Below, piece after piece: positions 25,307-33,731 of a DNA stretch of 64,000 nucleotides. Within the stretch, counting starts at the first letter, position 1. Every line of letters begins with the position of its first letter. The notes under the pieces were generated by a model. The model saw only the letters and a list, made by a program, of their open reading frames with translations. It made no database searches and was not told the origin of the DNA. The stretch is from Microbacterium azadirachtae (GTDB taxonomy: Bacteria > Actinomycetota > Actinomycetes > Actinomycetales > Microbacteriaceae): contig NZ_JYIX01000037.1 of NCBI RefSeq assembly GCF_000956505.1, forward strand, positions 1 through 64,000. Reading direction: 5' to 3'. A program made the position numbers and the translations under genes.

Positions 25307-28300
25307 ATGGAGTCCCGCATGCCCCACCAGCGCCGGCGTCTGCGCCGCCTCGCCCTCGCCGCCCTCGCAGGCGCCGCCGTCGTCGTCTCGACGTTCGCGG
25401 CGACGCCCGCGGCGGTCGCGGATCCGATCCCCGCACCGTCGTCCACGGCCGCCCCGACGCCCGCTCCCGCCCTGGAGCCGTCGTCGTCGCCGACCGCGGA
25501 TCCTGCGCCAGAGCCGACGACCGCACCCGCACCCGCGACGACCGCACCCGCACCCGCGACGACCGCACCCGCCGCGACCGCGGCGCCGGCTCCGCGCGCT
25601 GCCGTGCCGGGAGCGATCTCGCCCGTCGCGGCGTACACCTTCGACGCCGACAACGGGTCGACCGTGAAGGACGTCTCGGGCAACGGCAATGACGCGCGCT
25701 GGGTCGGATCCCCGGGCTACCGCCCCGGCGTCTCGGGATCCGCGGCGACGATCGGCCTCGGCACGAACTACGTGAAGCTGCCCCTGGTCGCCGGGAAGAC
25801 CGACGGCGCCGCGAGCTTCTCCTACGAGTTCTGGATGTCGGAGCAGAACCGCACCTCCTACGGCACGCTCATGAGCAACCAGGACTTCGCCTCGTGCAAC
25901 AACGCGGGACTCACGCTCTACAACCAGACCACGCAGGGCGTGCTGCAGGCGTGCTGGGGCACCACGGCGGGCGGCACGAAGCGCTACATCAACGGGGCCT
26001 CGCCGAACATCGCCGGATCCTGGCACCACGTGGCCGTCACGGTCGACCGCACAGCGAACGTCATCATCGTCTACACCGACGGGGTCGAGACCAAGCGCTC
26101 GGCCGCCGGCGAGGTGACCGCGTCCACGAACCTGAAGAGCGGGCTCGCGTTCAACATCGGCGGGTTCAGCGGCAGCGAGAAGGACGTCAGCGACGGCTAC
26201 GTGAACGCCGCGATCGACGACCTCCGGTTCTACGACGCGGTGCTGCCGTCGGCTCAGGTCGCCGACGACTACGCGACGCTCAAGCCCGACTCCGGCACCT
26301 ACACGGTCGCCTTCGACGGCAACGGCGCGACCTCGGGCGCCATGGCGGCGCAGACATTCACGATCGGCACGGCGTCGACGCTCGCGGCCAACGGCTTCGT
26401 CCGCCCCGGCTACCAGTTCCAGGGCTGGGCGCTGAGCGCGAAGGGCCAGGTCGTCTACGCCGACGGGCAGTCGGCCGCGGACCTCACGGTCCGCGCGAAC
26501 ACCACGGTGACGCTCTCCGCGATCTGGAGCCGGCTGCGGGCGGCGGGCGACACGGTCGCCCCGTTCGCCTCCTACGATTTCGAGACCGGTGACGGCGCCG
26601 CGATCCCCGACTCCTCGGGACGCGGCAACGACGCGAGCTGGTCCGGATCCCCGTCCTACGTCGCCGGCACCACCGGCAAGGCGGCCTACGTCAACGCGCC
26701 GGACGGCAGCACGCGCGGCGTGCACTTCTTCTCCCTGCCGCTGGTCCCCGGCCACACCGACGGCTCCGGCAGCTTCTCCTACACGTTCTGGCTCAAGGAG
26801 GCCTCGTCGAGCTCCGACTCGCCGATCGTCTCGAACCAGGACTTCCGGCACTGCTACAACCGCGGCGCGACCCTCTACAACACCGCGGGCAGCCCCGGCA
26901 TCCTGCGCGGCTGCTTCGGTCAGAACGGGACGTCCACGACGCAGAACTACCTCGCCGACGCGAGCCGCACGTCCGTCATCGGATCCTGGCATCACGTCGC
27001 CCTGGTGGTGGACCGCTCCGCCAGCACGATGACCACGTTCGTCGACGGCGAGCAGACTGCGCAGAGCACGAGCCTCGGCTCCGGCTTCTCCCTGGTCAGC
27101 GGCTATCCGTTCCGGGTCGGCGCGGAGGGATCGCTGCTCGACGACGGCGACGGCTTCGTGAACGCGGCGATCGACACGTTCGACTTCTACGACCAGGCGA
27201 TCTCGGCCGCGCAGATCCAGAACGATTACATGGCCACGCACTCCGGCGACGTCGTTACGGACGGATCCACGCTCGCCCGCGGCTTCGCGTCCGGCGTGCT
27301 GCGCGCGCCCTCGGTGCGTGCGGGCGGTGCGGTCTCGCAGACCGTCGCCGGTCTCTGGAACGGCGGATCCGTGACCTCGTACACGAAGGTCGAGGGCGAC
27401 GGCTGGCTGAACGTCGACGCGCAGGGCGTCGTGACCGGAACGGCGCCGACGACGGCGCCGGCCGACCCGGGCTATCTCACGATCGAGGCCACGGACGGCA
27501 CGACCACGGCCCGCATCGAGGTCGAGGTCCCCGTAGTCGCGGCCGATGCTGCTGCGCCGTTCGACGCGGTGACCTGGAACCTCTGGGACGCCGGCGGGCA
27601 CGTCAACGACGCCGCCCTGAAGAACCTCGCCGTGATCGCCGAGAACGGCTTCGACGTGATCGGCGTGCAGCAGGACGGCGGCACCGCCGCGACCGCCCTC
27701 GCGAAGGCGCTCGGCTGGAACGCGCTCGAAGGACCGGGCGGCGTGGGACTGCTCTCGCCCCACCCGCTCAGCGCGCGCACCGTCGTCGGGGACCAGCCGG
27801 GCCTCGGCGCCACCGTGGACGTGCTCGGCCGGAAGGTGCGGGTCTGGACCATGGGTCTGGACCGCACCGGCTACGGGCCCGAGGCCGCGTGCCTGGACGG
27901 CGTGACCGACCCGGCCGCGCTCGTCGCAGCGGAGCACGGCAGCACCCGCTACGCCCAGGTCGGCGCGCTCGCGGCGGCCATCGCGACCGAGACCTCCGCG
28001 GCGACGCCTGTCGTCGTCCTCTCGGATCTGGAGTCGCCGTCCGGCGCGGACTGGACCGTCGCCACGGCCGACGCGCACTGCGGCGTCGGTGCGGTGGACT
28101 GGCCCGTGCCCGCCCGCCTGCAGCAGGCCGGCCTCGCGGACGCGTATCGCACCGCGAACCCCGACGCGGTCGCCGACGCCGGCGACACCTGGTCGCCGCT
28201 CGTCGTGAAGACGCCGTCGGGCGCCGATGAGCCGCAGGACCGCATCGACACCGTGCACTACGCCGGCTCGGCGCTGCGCGTGCTCGGCGCGAACACGGTC

Positions 28301-29215
28301 GTCGCCGGCTGGCCCTCGCCGACCGCGGTGCTCCGCAACGCCTGGGCGAGCAACCACCGCGCCGTGGTGGCCTCGTTCGCGCTCGGCAAGGGTGCTCCGG
28401 ATCCGTCCTCGCTGCCCGCGGTGGTCGCGAGCGCCGACGGCCGCACGGTCACGCTGCACACGGTCCCGGCGGGATCGGCGGGCATCGAGTACCGCGTCGG
28501 CGGCGGCGCCTGGCAGTCCTATGCCGCGCCGTTCGCGGTGCCGGGCACGGCCGCCTCGCTCGTCGAGTACCGCGCCACGGACCAGGGCGTGAGCGGGCCG
28601 ATCTCAGGCCTCACGCTCGCAGCGACCGGCGCCGATGCGGCACAGGACGTGCAGAGTCTCGGCACCGCGAAGACCGTGCTGCGCGGCGAGGCCATCACCG
28701 GTCTCGGCGCGAGGGTGGTCGACGCGGCCGGCAACGGGGTCTCCGGCGCCGACGTGGTGTTCACGATCTCGGGCGGCGCGTTCGCCGGGGGAGCGACCAC
28801 CGCGACCGTCTCCAGCAACGCGGCCGGCATCGCGGTCGTGCCGAGTGCCACTGCCGCGACGGCGGGAACGGTGACGATCACCGCGGCGTTCCGCGATCGC
28901 ACCGCGACGCTGCCCCCGATCACCGTCGTCGACCCCGTCGCGACCCTGACCGCCGACGTCAAGGTCACGCCGGCCGTGGTCTCGGGCAAGGTCGTGCTCA
29001 CGGTCGCGGTGACGAACACCGGATCCGCCGCCGCCGACGTGAAGATCGCCACCAAGTACGGCACCAGGACGTATCCGGCGGTCGCGCCGGGGGCGACGGT
29101 GTCCTACGGATTCAGCACCATGCTGGCCGCGATCCCCGCGGGCACCGCGACCGTCACCCTCACGAGCGGATCCGGCATGGCCACGATCCCGACGCCCTAC
29201 CCGGCCGCGCGATGA
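25307..29215 (+). CDS. Large secreted multidomain protein: two LamG domains, InlB-type repeat, degenerate EEP domain, Ig-like domains
   Basis: 1302 residues; a second ATG four codons in is possible. A signal peptide (1-40) and a Thr/Ala/Pro linker are followed by a LamG/concanavalin-like domain (about 103-326), a Listeria-Bacteroides (InlB B) repeat (330-410) and a second LamG domain (417-645). An endonuclease/exonuclease/phosphatase-like domain (about 750-1030), a Big_1-like domain (1105-1208) and a CARDB-like end complete it. In the EEP domain the usual E, D-x-N and S-D-H residues read GVQQD, SDLES and ASNHR, so catalysis is doubtful. It follows phospholipase C directly and probably binds an extracellular substrate or surface. 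Confidence 0.82.
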   Translation: MESRMPHQRRRLRRLALAALAGAAVVVSTFAATPAAVADPIPAPSSTAAPTPAPALEPSSSPTADPAPEPTTAPAPATTAPAPATTAPAATAAPAPRAAVPGAISPVAAYTFDADNGSTVKDVSGNGNDARWVGSPGYRPGVSGSAATIGLGTNYVKLPLVAGKTDGAASFSYEFWMSEQNRTSYGTLMSNQDFASCNNAGLTLYNQTTQGVLQACWGTTAGGTKRYINGASPNIAGSWHHVAVTVDRTANVIIVYTDGVETKRSAAGEVTASTNLKSGLAFNIGGFSGSEKDVSDGYVNAAIDDLRFYDAVLPSAQVADDYATLKPDSGTYTVAFDGNGATSGAMAAQTFTIGTASTLAANGFVRPGYQFQGWALSAKGQVVYADGQSAADLTVRANTTVTLSAIWSRLRAAGDTVAPFASYDFETGDGAAIPDSSGRGNDASWSGSPSYVAGTTGKAAYVNAPDGSTRGVHFFSLPLVPGHTDGSGSFSYTFWLKEASSSSDSPIVSNQDFRHCYNRGATLYNTAGSPGILRGCFGQNGTSTTQNYLADASRTSVIGSWHHVALVVDRSASTMTTFVDGEQTAQSTSLGSGFSLVSGYPFRVGAEGSLLDDGDGFVNAAIDTFDFYDQAISAAQIQNDYMATHSGDVVTDGSTLARGFASGVLRAPSVRAGGAVSQTVAGLWNGGSVTSYTKVEGDGWLNVDAQGVVTGTAPTTAPADPGYLTIEATDGTTTARIEVEVPVVAADAAAPFDAVTWNLWDAGGHVNDAALKNLAVIAENGFDVIGVQQDGGTAATALAKALGWNALEGPGGVGLLSPHPLSARTVVGDQPGLGATVDVLGRKVRVWTMGLDRTGYGPEAACLDGVTDPAALVAAEHGSTRYAQVGALAAAIATETSAATPVVVLSDLESPSGADWTVATADAHCGVGAVDWPVPARLQQAGLADAYRTANPDAVADAGDTWSPLVVKTPSGADEPQDRIDTVHYAGSALRVLGANTVVAGWPSPTAVLRNAWASNHRAVVASFALGKGAPDPSSLPAVVASADGRTVTLHTVPAGSAGIEYRVGGGAWQSYAAPFAVPGTAASLVEYRATDQGVSGPISGLTLAATGADAAQDVQSLGTAKTVLRGEAITGLGARVVDAAGNGVSGADVVFTISGGAFAGGATTATVSSNAAGIAVVPSATAATAGTVTITAAFRDRTATLPPITVVDPVATLTADVKVTPAVVSGKVVLTVAVTNTGSAAADVKIATKYGTRTYPAVAPGATVSYGFSTMLAAIPAGTATVTLTSGSGMATIPTPYPAAR

Positions 29216-29283
29216 GCGCGGTCACCCGATCCCGTCCACCGCGCACCCGACGCCGCGGAGACACCCACGCAGGAGGAAGCACC

Positions 29284-29754
29284 ATGACGAACCACCGCAC
29301 GGCGATGGACGAAGAAGGCGCTCTTCGGAGTGACCGCGGATGGACCAGACGACGTGCCATCGTCGCCGGGGCCTGGTCGGTGCCGGTCATCGCGGCGGCG
29401 GTCGCGCTGCCGCAGGCCTCGGCATCGGCCGCGATCACGGTCGATCTCCTCGGCGCCGTGGACGACGCGCAGACCTACCCGTTCTCTGCCGCGGGGGACA
29501 CCGCGCCGCTGATCTTCCAGGTCGCCGGTTCCGGGCCGATCCCCGCCGACGGCACGGCGGAGCTGGTCAACGCCGGAGGGATCGCGTCGTGGGATGAGTC
29601 CGTCCTGTTGCAGGGCGCCCTGGCCTCCGCCTCGATCGACACGGACGGGACCCTGATCCTCCCGATCGTGGCGCTCGCCGCGGGCACGTTCTCGGTGCTG
29701 GTGCACGTGGGGACGGTGACGCGGACCTTCGTGATCACCCTGGTGCAGGCGTGA
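29284..29754 (+). CDS. Small exported protein with Tat-like signal
   Basis: 156 residues. RRRAIVAGAWSVPVIAAAVA near residues 21-41 is a twin-arginine-type export signal with an Ala-x-Ala cleavage region (ASASAA). The mature part (about 110 residues) is beta-rich with no known catalytic motif. The same WS(V/L)PVIAAAVA block occurs in the thioester-domain protein near 56.8 kb. A GCAGGAGGAAG ribosome site precedes the ATG, and the following lipoprotein gene overlaps by 4 nt. Confidence 0.65.
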   Translation: MTNHRTAMDEEGALRSDRGWTRRRAIVAGAWSVPVIAAAVALPQASASAAITVDLLGAVDDAQTYPFSAAGDTAPLIFQVAGSGPIPADGTAELVNAGGIASWDESVLLQGALASASIDTDGTLILPIVALAAGTFSVLVHVGTVTRTFVITLVQA

Positions 29755-30170
29755 GGCGGGCGGCGGGGGCGGTTGCGCTGCTGGCGGTGCTCCTCCCCGT
29801 CGTCCTGAGCGGCTGCACTGTGGGCGGACCAGGAGTGGCGAAGCCGTCGGCCCCGTCATCCGCCGACGCCGCGCAGCACGGTCCGGCGATCCGCGTCGTC
29901 TCCCCGGAGGGTGCGGTGAAGCTCGGCGACGAGGTGCGGCTCGTGATCCGCGCGACCGACGACGGCGCACCCCTCGCGGAGCGCGACGCGACCTTCGAGG
30001 TGCTGTCGGGGCCGGCGACGTACCCGGGCGGATTCGAGACCTCCGCCACGGATTCCGACGGGGTGGCGAGTTCGCTCGGACTACACGCGGAGGGGTCGGG
30101 GCGGGTCACGATCAGGGTCGCCGTGGGAGGGATCCGCAGCGATCTCACGATCGACATCGCCACCCCCTGA
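29751..30170 (+). CDS. Lipoprotein with Ig-like domain
   Basis: 139 residues. The GTG start overlaps the previous stop. A lipobox (VVLSGC) near residue 22 is followed by a Ser/Pro linker and one Big_1-like domain (VKLGDEVRLVIRATDDGAPLAERDATFEVLSG). It is probably tethered to the outer face of the membrane and works with the co-transcribed exported protein. The function is unknown. Confidence 0.65.
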   Translation: MRRAAGAVALLAVLLPVVLSGCTVGGPGVAKPSAPSSADAAQHGPAIRVVSPEGAVKLGDEVRLVIRATDDGAPLAERDATFEVLSGPATYPGGFETSATDSDGVASSLGLHAEGSGRVTIRVAVGGIRSDLTIDIATP

Positions 30171-30339
30171 CCCGAGTCTCGAACGGCGGGAATGCGTCGG
30201 CTGGGAGAACCCGATGCGTGCGCTGTGAGCCGAGGCCCAAGAGGCCGGAGCCTCTCGCGCCGCTCCCTCGCACGGGAATAGCATCACCCTCGGTCACCGG
30301 CGACCGCCGAGGACCGAACTTGATGTCTGGAGATCCCGG

Positions 30340-32262
30340 ATGCGTAGAAAAGTCCTCGGTGTCACCCTCGCGGTCGTCGCCACCGTCGCTGCCACCTTCG
30401 CCGGAGCGGGCGCCGCGAGCGCGGCGCCGCCGCCCCCGAGCCAGAGCCCGATCCCGAACTCGACGCCGGGCTGGCTCAAGAACGCGACCAAGGGCGGACC
30501 GGCCAGCGGTGCGGTGAGCGCCCGCGTGTACCTCGCACCGGCCGGCGGCATGGATGCCCTGGCCGCGCTCGCGACCGCCGTCTCGACACCTGGATCCACG
30601 CAGTACCGGCACTTCCTCTCTGCCGACCAGTACCACGCGACGTTCGACGCCTCGTCGTCGACCGTCGATGCGGTCACCTCATGGCTGCAGGGCGCGGGGC
30701 TCAAGACCACGGTCGACCCGAGCCACCGGTACGTGGACGTCAAGGGCGGAGTGGGCAACGCGAACAAGGCGTTCGGCGTCACGATCTCGAACTACACCCA
30801 CGACGGGCTCACCGTGCAGTCCCCGGACGGTGCGGCCAGCACCCCCGGCTCGCTCGCGGGCGCCGTCATCGCGGTGGACGGCCTGGACACCACTCCGTCG
30901 CTCGTGGAGCCGAAGACCCAGAAGCCGGCCCCGCCGGACGGCGGATTCCGCAACTCGCCGATCTGCGGCAAGACCTACGGATCCGCGAACCCGGGAAATC
31001 TGGCGACGCCCGACGGCACGACGCTCCCGGCGTTCGACGGCGCGACGCTTCCGTATTCGCCGTGCGGATACACGGGGCCGCAGCTGCGCGGCGCGTACGA
31101 GGCCGGTCTCACCGGCGGTCTCGACGGCACCGGAGTGACCGTCGCGATCACCGACGCCTACGCCTCGCCGACGGTCGAGGCCGACGCGAACCAGTACGCG
31201 ACCGACACGGGTGACAAGCCGTTCGCCGCCGGACAGTTCTCGCAGAACGTGCCGAACGCGTACACCAACGTCAACAGCAACAAGTCGAATCACCAGTGCG
31301 GCATGGCCGGCTGGTACGGCGAGGAGACGCTCGACGTGGAGGCCGTGCACGCCATGGCTCCCGGTGCGAACATCCGCTACTACGCGGGCAAGAGCTGCAT
31401 GGATCCGGATCTGCTTGACACGTTCACGCGCATCAACGACGAGAACGTCGCGAACATCGTCACGAACTCCTGGGGCGGGGCGGGCGACGTCGTGAAGCCG
31501 TCGCTGCTGCTCGCCTACCAGACGGCGTTCCTGCAGGGCGCCGCTCAGGGCATCAGCTACGTCTTCTCGAGCGGCGACGACGGCGACGAGGCAGCCCGCC
31601 TCGGTACGGCGCAGACCGACTATCCCGCCTCCGACCCGTACGTCACGGCCGTGGGCGGCACGTCGACGGCGATCACCGACCAGGGTCTCACCGGTGAGAC
31701 CGGCTGGCAGACGTCGAAGTACGTGCTGAAGGACGGCGCCTGGACGCTGAGCGACGCGTTCCTCTACGGCGGGGGCGGCGGCTACTCGTCCAACATCGCC
31801 GAGCCGCAGTACCAGAAGGATGCCGGCATCGTGAGCCCCAACGGCGGCCGCGCGGTGCCCGACGTCTCGATGGACGGCGACCCCACCACGGGCATGCTCG
31901 TGGGCCAGACCCAGACGTTCACGGGCAAGGCCGCGTACGACACGTACCGCATCGGCGGCACGAGCCTCGCGTCCCCCTTGTTCGCGGGCATCACGGCGCT
32001 CAAGATCCAGGCGGCCGGCGGTGGCCTCGGCCTGCTGAACCCGACGATCTACGGCACGCACGGGCAGGGCTTCCACGACGTGACGGGGGCGGGCATCGAC
32101 AAGGGCGCGATCCGCGTCGACTTCACGAACGGCCTCGACGCCTCGGGCGGCTACGCCTACTCGGTGCGCACGTTCGACGGCGCCACCACGACCCAGTCCG
32201 TCGGCACGGGCTGGGACACCGAGACAGGCTGGGGAAGCGCCAGAGCCGCCTGGGTGCAGTAG
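30340..32262 (+). CDS. Secreted sedolisin-family (S53) serine carboxyl peptidase
   Basis: 640 residues. A Sec signal peptide (1-28) is followed by an activation pro-domain (about 50-180) and the S53 catalytic domain. The catalytic glutamate/aspartate pair lies in GEETLDVE (E328, D332), the SSGDDG loop supplies the oxyanion region, and the serine is in GGTSLASP (S542). The C-terminal calcium-loop segment (DVTGAGIDKG) is present. Active at acidic pH in characterised members, it would digest extracellular protein. The peptide-uptake operon 1.4 kb downstream is a plausible partner. A strong terminator follows. Confidence 0.9.
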   Translation: MRRKVLGVTLAVVATVAATFAGAGAASAAPPPPSQSPIPNSTPGWLKNATKGGPASGAVSARVYLAPAGGMDALAALATAVSTPGSTQYRHFLSADQYHATFDASSSTVDAVTSWLQGAGLKTTVDPSHRYVDVKGGVGNANKAFGVTISNYTHDGLTVQSPDGAASTPGSLAGAVIAVDGLDTTPSLVEPKTQKPAPPDGGFRNSPICGKTYGSANPGNLATPDGTTLPAFDGATLPYSPCGYTGPQLRGAYEAGLTGGLDGTGVTVAITDAYASPTVEADANQYATDTGDKPFAAGQFSQNVPNAYTNVNSNKSNHQCGMAGWYGEETLDVEAVHAMAPGANIRYYAGKSCMDPDLLDTFTRINDENVANIVTNSWGGAGDVVKPSLLLAYQTAFLQGAAQGISYVFSSGDDGDEAARLGTAQTDYPASDPYVTAVGGTSTAITDQGLTGETGWQTSKYVLKDGAWTLSDAFLYGGGGGYSSNIAEPQYQKDAGIVSPNGGRAVPDVSMDGDPTTGMLVGQTQTFTGKAAYDTYRIGGTSLASPLFAGITALKIQAAGGGLGLLNPTIYGTHGQGFHDVTGAGIDKGAIRVDFTNGLDASGGYAYSVRTFDGATTTQSVGTGWDTETGWGSARAAWVQ

Positions 32263-32268
32263 CGGTTC

Positions 32269-32320
32269 CACGACGCGAACCCGCCCGGTCCTCGAGGGGG
32301 CCGGGCGGGTTCGCGTCGTG
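32269..32320 (+). terminator. Strong hairpin after the sedolisin gene
   Basis: A perfect 20-bp stem (starts CACGACGCGAACCCG) with a 12-nt loop, 6 nt after the stop codon. No T tract, as usual in high-GC actinobacteria. Confidence 0.85.
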
Positions 32321-32381
32321 CGGGCGTACAGCTGCGGAGAGCGGCTCCCTGGACGCGCCGCTGATGGTCGAAATCTGGTCG

Positions 32382-32391
32382 TTGTATACAA
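32382..32391. promoter_or_regulatory. TTGTATACAA palindrome (GntR-type operator candidate)
   Basis: Perfect 10-bp palindrome in a low-GC stretch between the sedolisin terminator and the beta-propeller gene. The core recurs as TTTTGTATACCAAA before the peptide-transport operon. Confidence 0.5.
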
Positions 32392-32397
32392 GAGGCT

Positions 32398-32413
32398 AAA
32401 TGGAATACCATTT
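32398..32413. promoter_or_regulatory. AAATGG-AATA-CCATTT palindrome
   Basis: Perfect 6-bp inverted repeat with a 4-nt spacer, 6 bp downstream of the TTGTATACAA site. It is probably a second regulator site in the same promoter. Confidence 0.4.
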
Positions 32414-32554
32414 CGAGACCACTCGAAGCGGCGGGCCGAGTCCCGTCGCCGACGACGCGCGGGATCGTGCGATCCGCTCTCGAAGGTCTTCCGGATCCGC
32501 TCCGTGCTCGTCGGTGCCGAGTCGATCCGGAGCGCCCGGAGGAAGCGAGTACGC

Positions 32555-33583
32555 ATGGTCATCCGCACCACCACCCCCGGACACGGCACGATCTTCGTGG
32601 TCACGGAGAGTCATGGGGACAAGATCGCCTTCGTCGATCTGACGTCGCCCGATGCGCCGGTGCAGTCGGAGACGGTCGTCGGCGAGGCGCCGTGGGCGAT
32701 CGCGGTGCACGAGGCGTCTCGCCGCGCATACGTCAGCACGGCAGTAGGTCTCGCTATCGTCGACCTCGGTTCCCGGGAGCGCCTCGGGCTCGTCCCGTAT
32801 CTGTCGCAGCCCGTGGACATCGCCTATGGCGAGGAGCGTCCGGGGGGCACGGGCGTCGTTGTCACTCCTGACGGATCGGCAGTGTATGTGGCTGTCACCC
32901 GCGCCGGAGAGAATTCCGCGGTCGAGCGCTTCGACACGGCGTCCGGCGCATTCACGGACACCCATGACGTGGGACTGCGCCCGTTCGACGTGCAGATCTC
33001 GCCCGCGGGGGACGAGATCTACACGATCGATCACGACTCGTTCACGCTGAACACGATCAGCATTCCGGAGCACATCGTCACCAGCACGGAGATCGCGCCG
33101 TTCGGCACCGAGGGCGGGCTGATGTCCCACTACAAGCCGCATTACGCTGCGGTGGCCGACGACGGCACGCTCTATCTCCCGTACCAGGGGCAGGGCCTCG
33201 TGGTCTATTCGCCCGGGACCCGCACGTATGAGACGCAGCCGATGACGGCGGACTCGCACCAGCACGGCGTGGGCCTGACCTCGGACGGGCGCCTCCTGGT
33301 GGTGGGGGTCGGCGCGATCGGCGGGGCGACCAAGGGGCCGAGTCTGACCATCCGCGACCTCGAATCCGGCGACGAGGAGGTGCTGCCGCTGCAGAAGGGG
33401 CACGAGAACGTCGTCGAGTGGCTGGATGCGCCGGACGGCCGGCGCAAGGCGATCCTCACCGGCGGATCCACCAGCCGCGGCCCGTGGGACGGCCTGGCGA
33501 TCGTCGATCTGGACTCGCTCGCGGTCTCCGAGATCGCCGTGCCGGGTATGCCGCAGATGGGTGTTCTGATCGCGTCCTCGTAG
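32555..33583 (+). CDS. YVTN-type beta-propeller protein without export signal
   Basis: 342 residues made of repeated beta-sheet blades (VVTPDGSAVYVAVTRAGEN, LRPFDVQISPAGDEIYTIDHD, GVGLTSDGRLLVVGVG). No signal peptide or anchor is seen. Ribosome site GGAGGAAG is 8-12 nt upstream. Its promoter shares the TTGTATAC operator core with the peptide-uptake operon that follows, so it may be co-regulated. Propellers of this kind often bind ligands or act as lactonases; no catalytic residues can be assigned. Confidence 0.7.
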   Translation: MVIRTTTPGHGTIFVVTESHGDKIAFVDLTSPDAPVQSETVVGEAPWAIAVHEASRRAYVSTAVGLAIVDLGSRERLGLVPYLSQPVDIAYGEERPGGTGVVVTPDGSAVYVAVTRAGENSAVERFDTASGAFTDTHDVGLRPFDVQISPAGDEIYTIDHDSFTLNTISIPEHIVTSTEIAPFGTEGGLMSHYKPHYAAVADDGTLYLPYQGQGLVVYSPGTRTYETQPMTADSHQHGVGLTSDGRLLVVGVGAIGGATKGPSLTIRDLESGDEEVLPLQKGHENVVEWLDAPDGRRKAILTGGSTSRGPWDGLAIVDLDSLAVSEIAVPGMPQMGVLIASS

Positions 33584-33606
33584 CAGGAATCGATGATGTC
33601 AGGCTC

Positions 33607-33635
33607 TTGACATGATCGATTTTGTATACCAAACT
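33607..33635 (+). promoter_or_regulatory. Promoter of the peptide-uptake operon
   Basis: TTGACA at 33607-33612 and CAAACT at 33630-33635 are separated by 17 nt. The TTTTGTATACCAAA operator lies across the -10 region, so binding there would block polymerase. Confidence 0.55.
33620..33633. promoter_or_regulatory. TTTTGTATACCAAA operator candidate
   Basis: Near-palindrome sharing TTGTATAC with 32382-32391; typical of GntR/FCD-family binding sites. No GntR/FCD regulator gene is in the window. Confidence 0.5.
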
Positions 33636-33678
33636 CGGGTAGCGAAAGTAATGTATTACACACTACTTTCGCTACCCG
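33636..33678. promoter_or_regulatory. Large leader inverted repeat before the peptide-binding protein gene
   Basis: CGGGTAGCGAAAGTA and its exact reverse complement (15 bp) flank a 13-nt AT-rich loop. It falls at or just after the transcription start and could be an operator or an mRNA 5' stabilising or attenuating stem. Confidence 0.55.
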
Positions 33679-33731
33679 ACCTGTTTCCGTGCGCGCGCAG
33701 ATGCTTCGCGCCCGGACGAAAGGAACCCGAA

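Noticed and set aside
25226..28459. 1077-codon minus-strand frame opposite the large secreted protein
   Set aside because: Arg/Gly/Val-rich product typical of antisense frames in GC-rich DNA; the plus-strand protein has clear domains.
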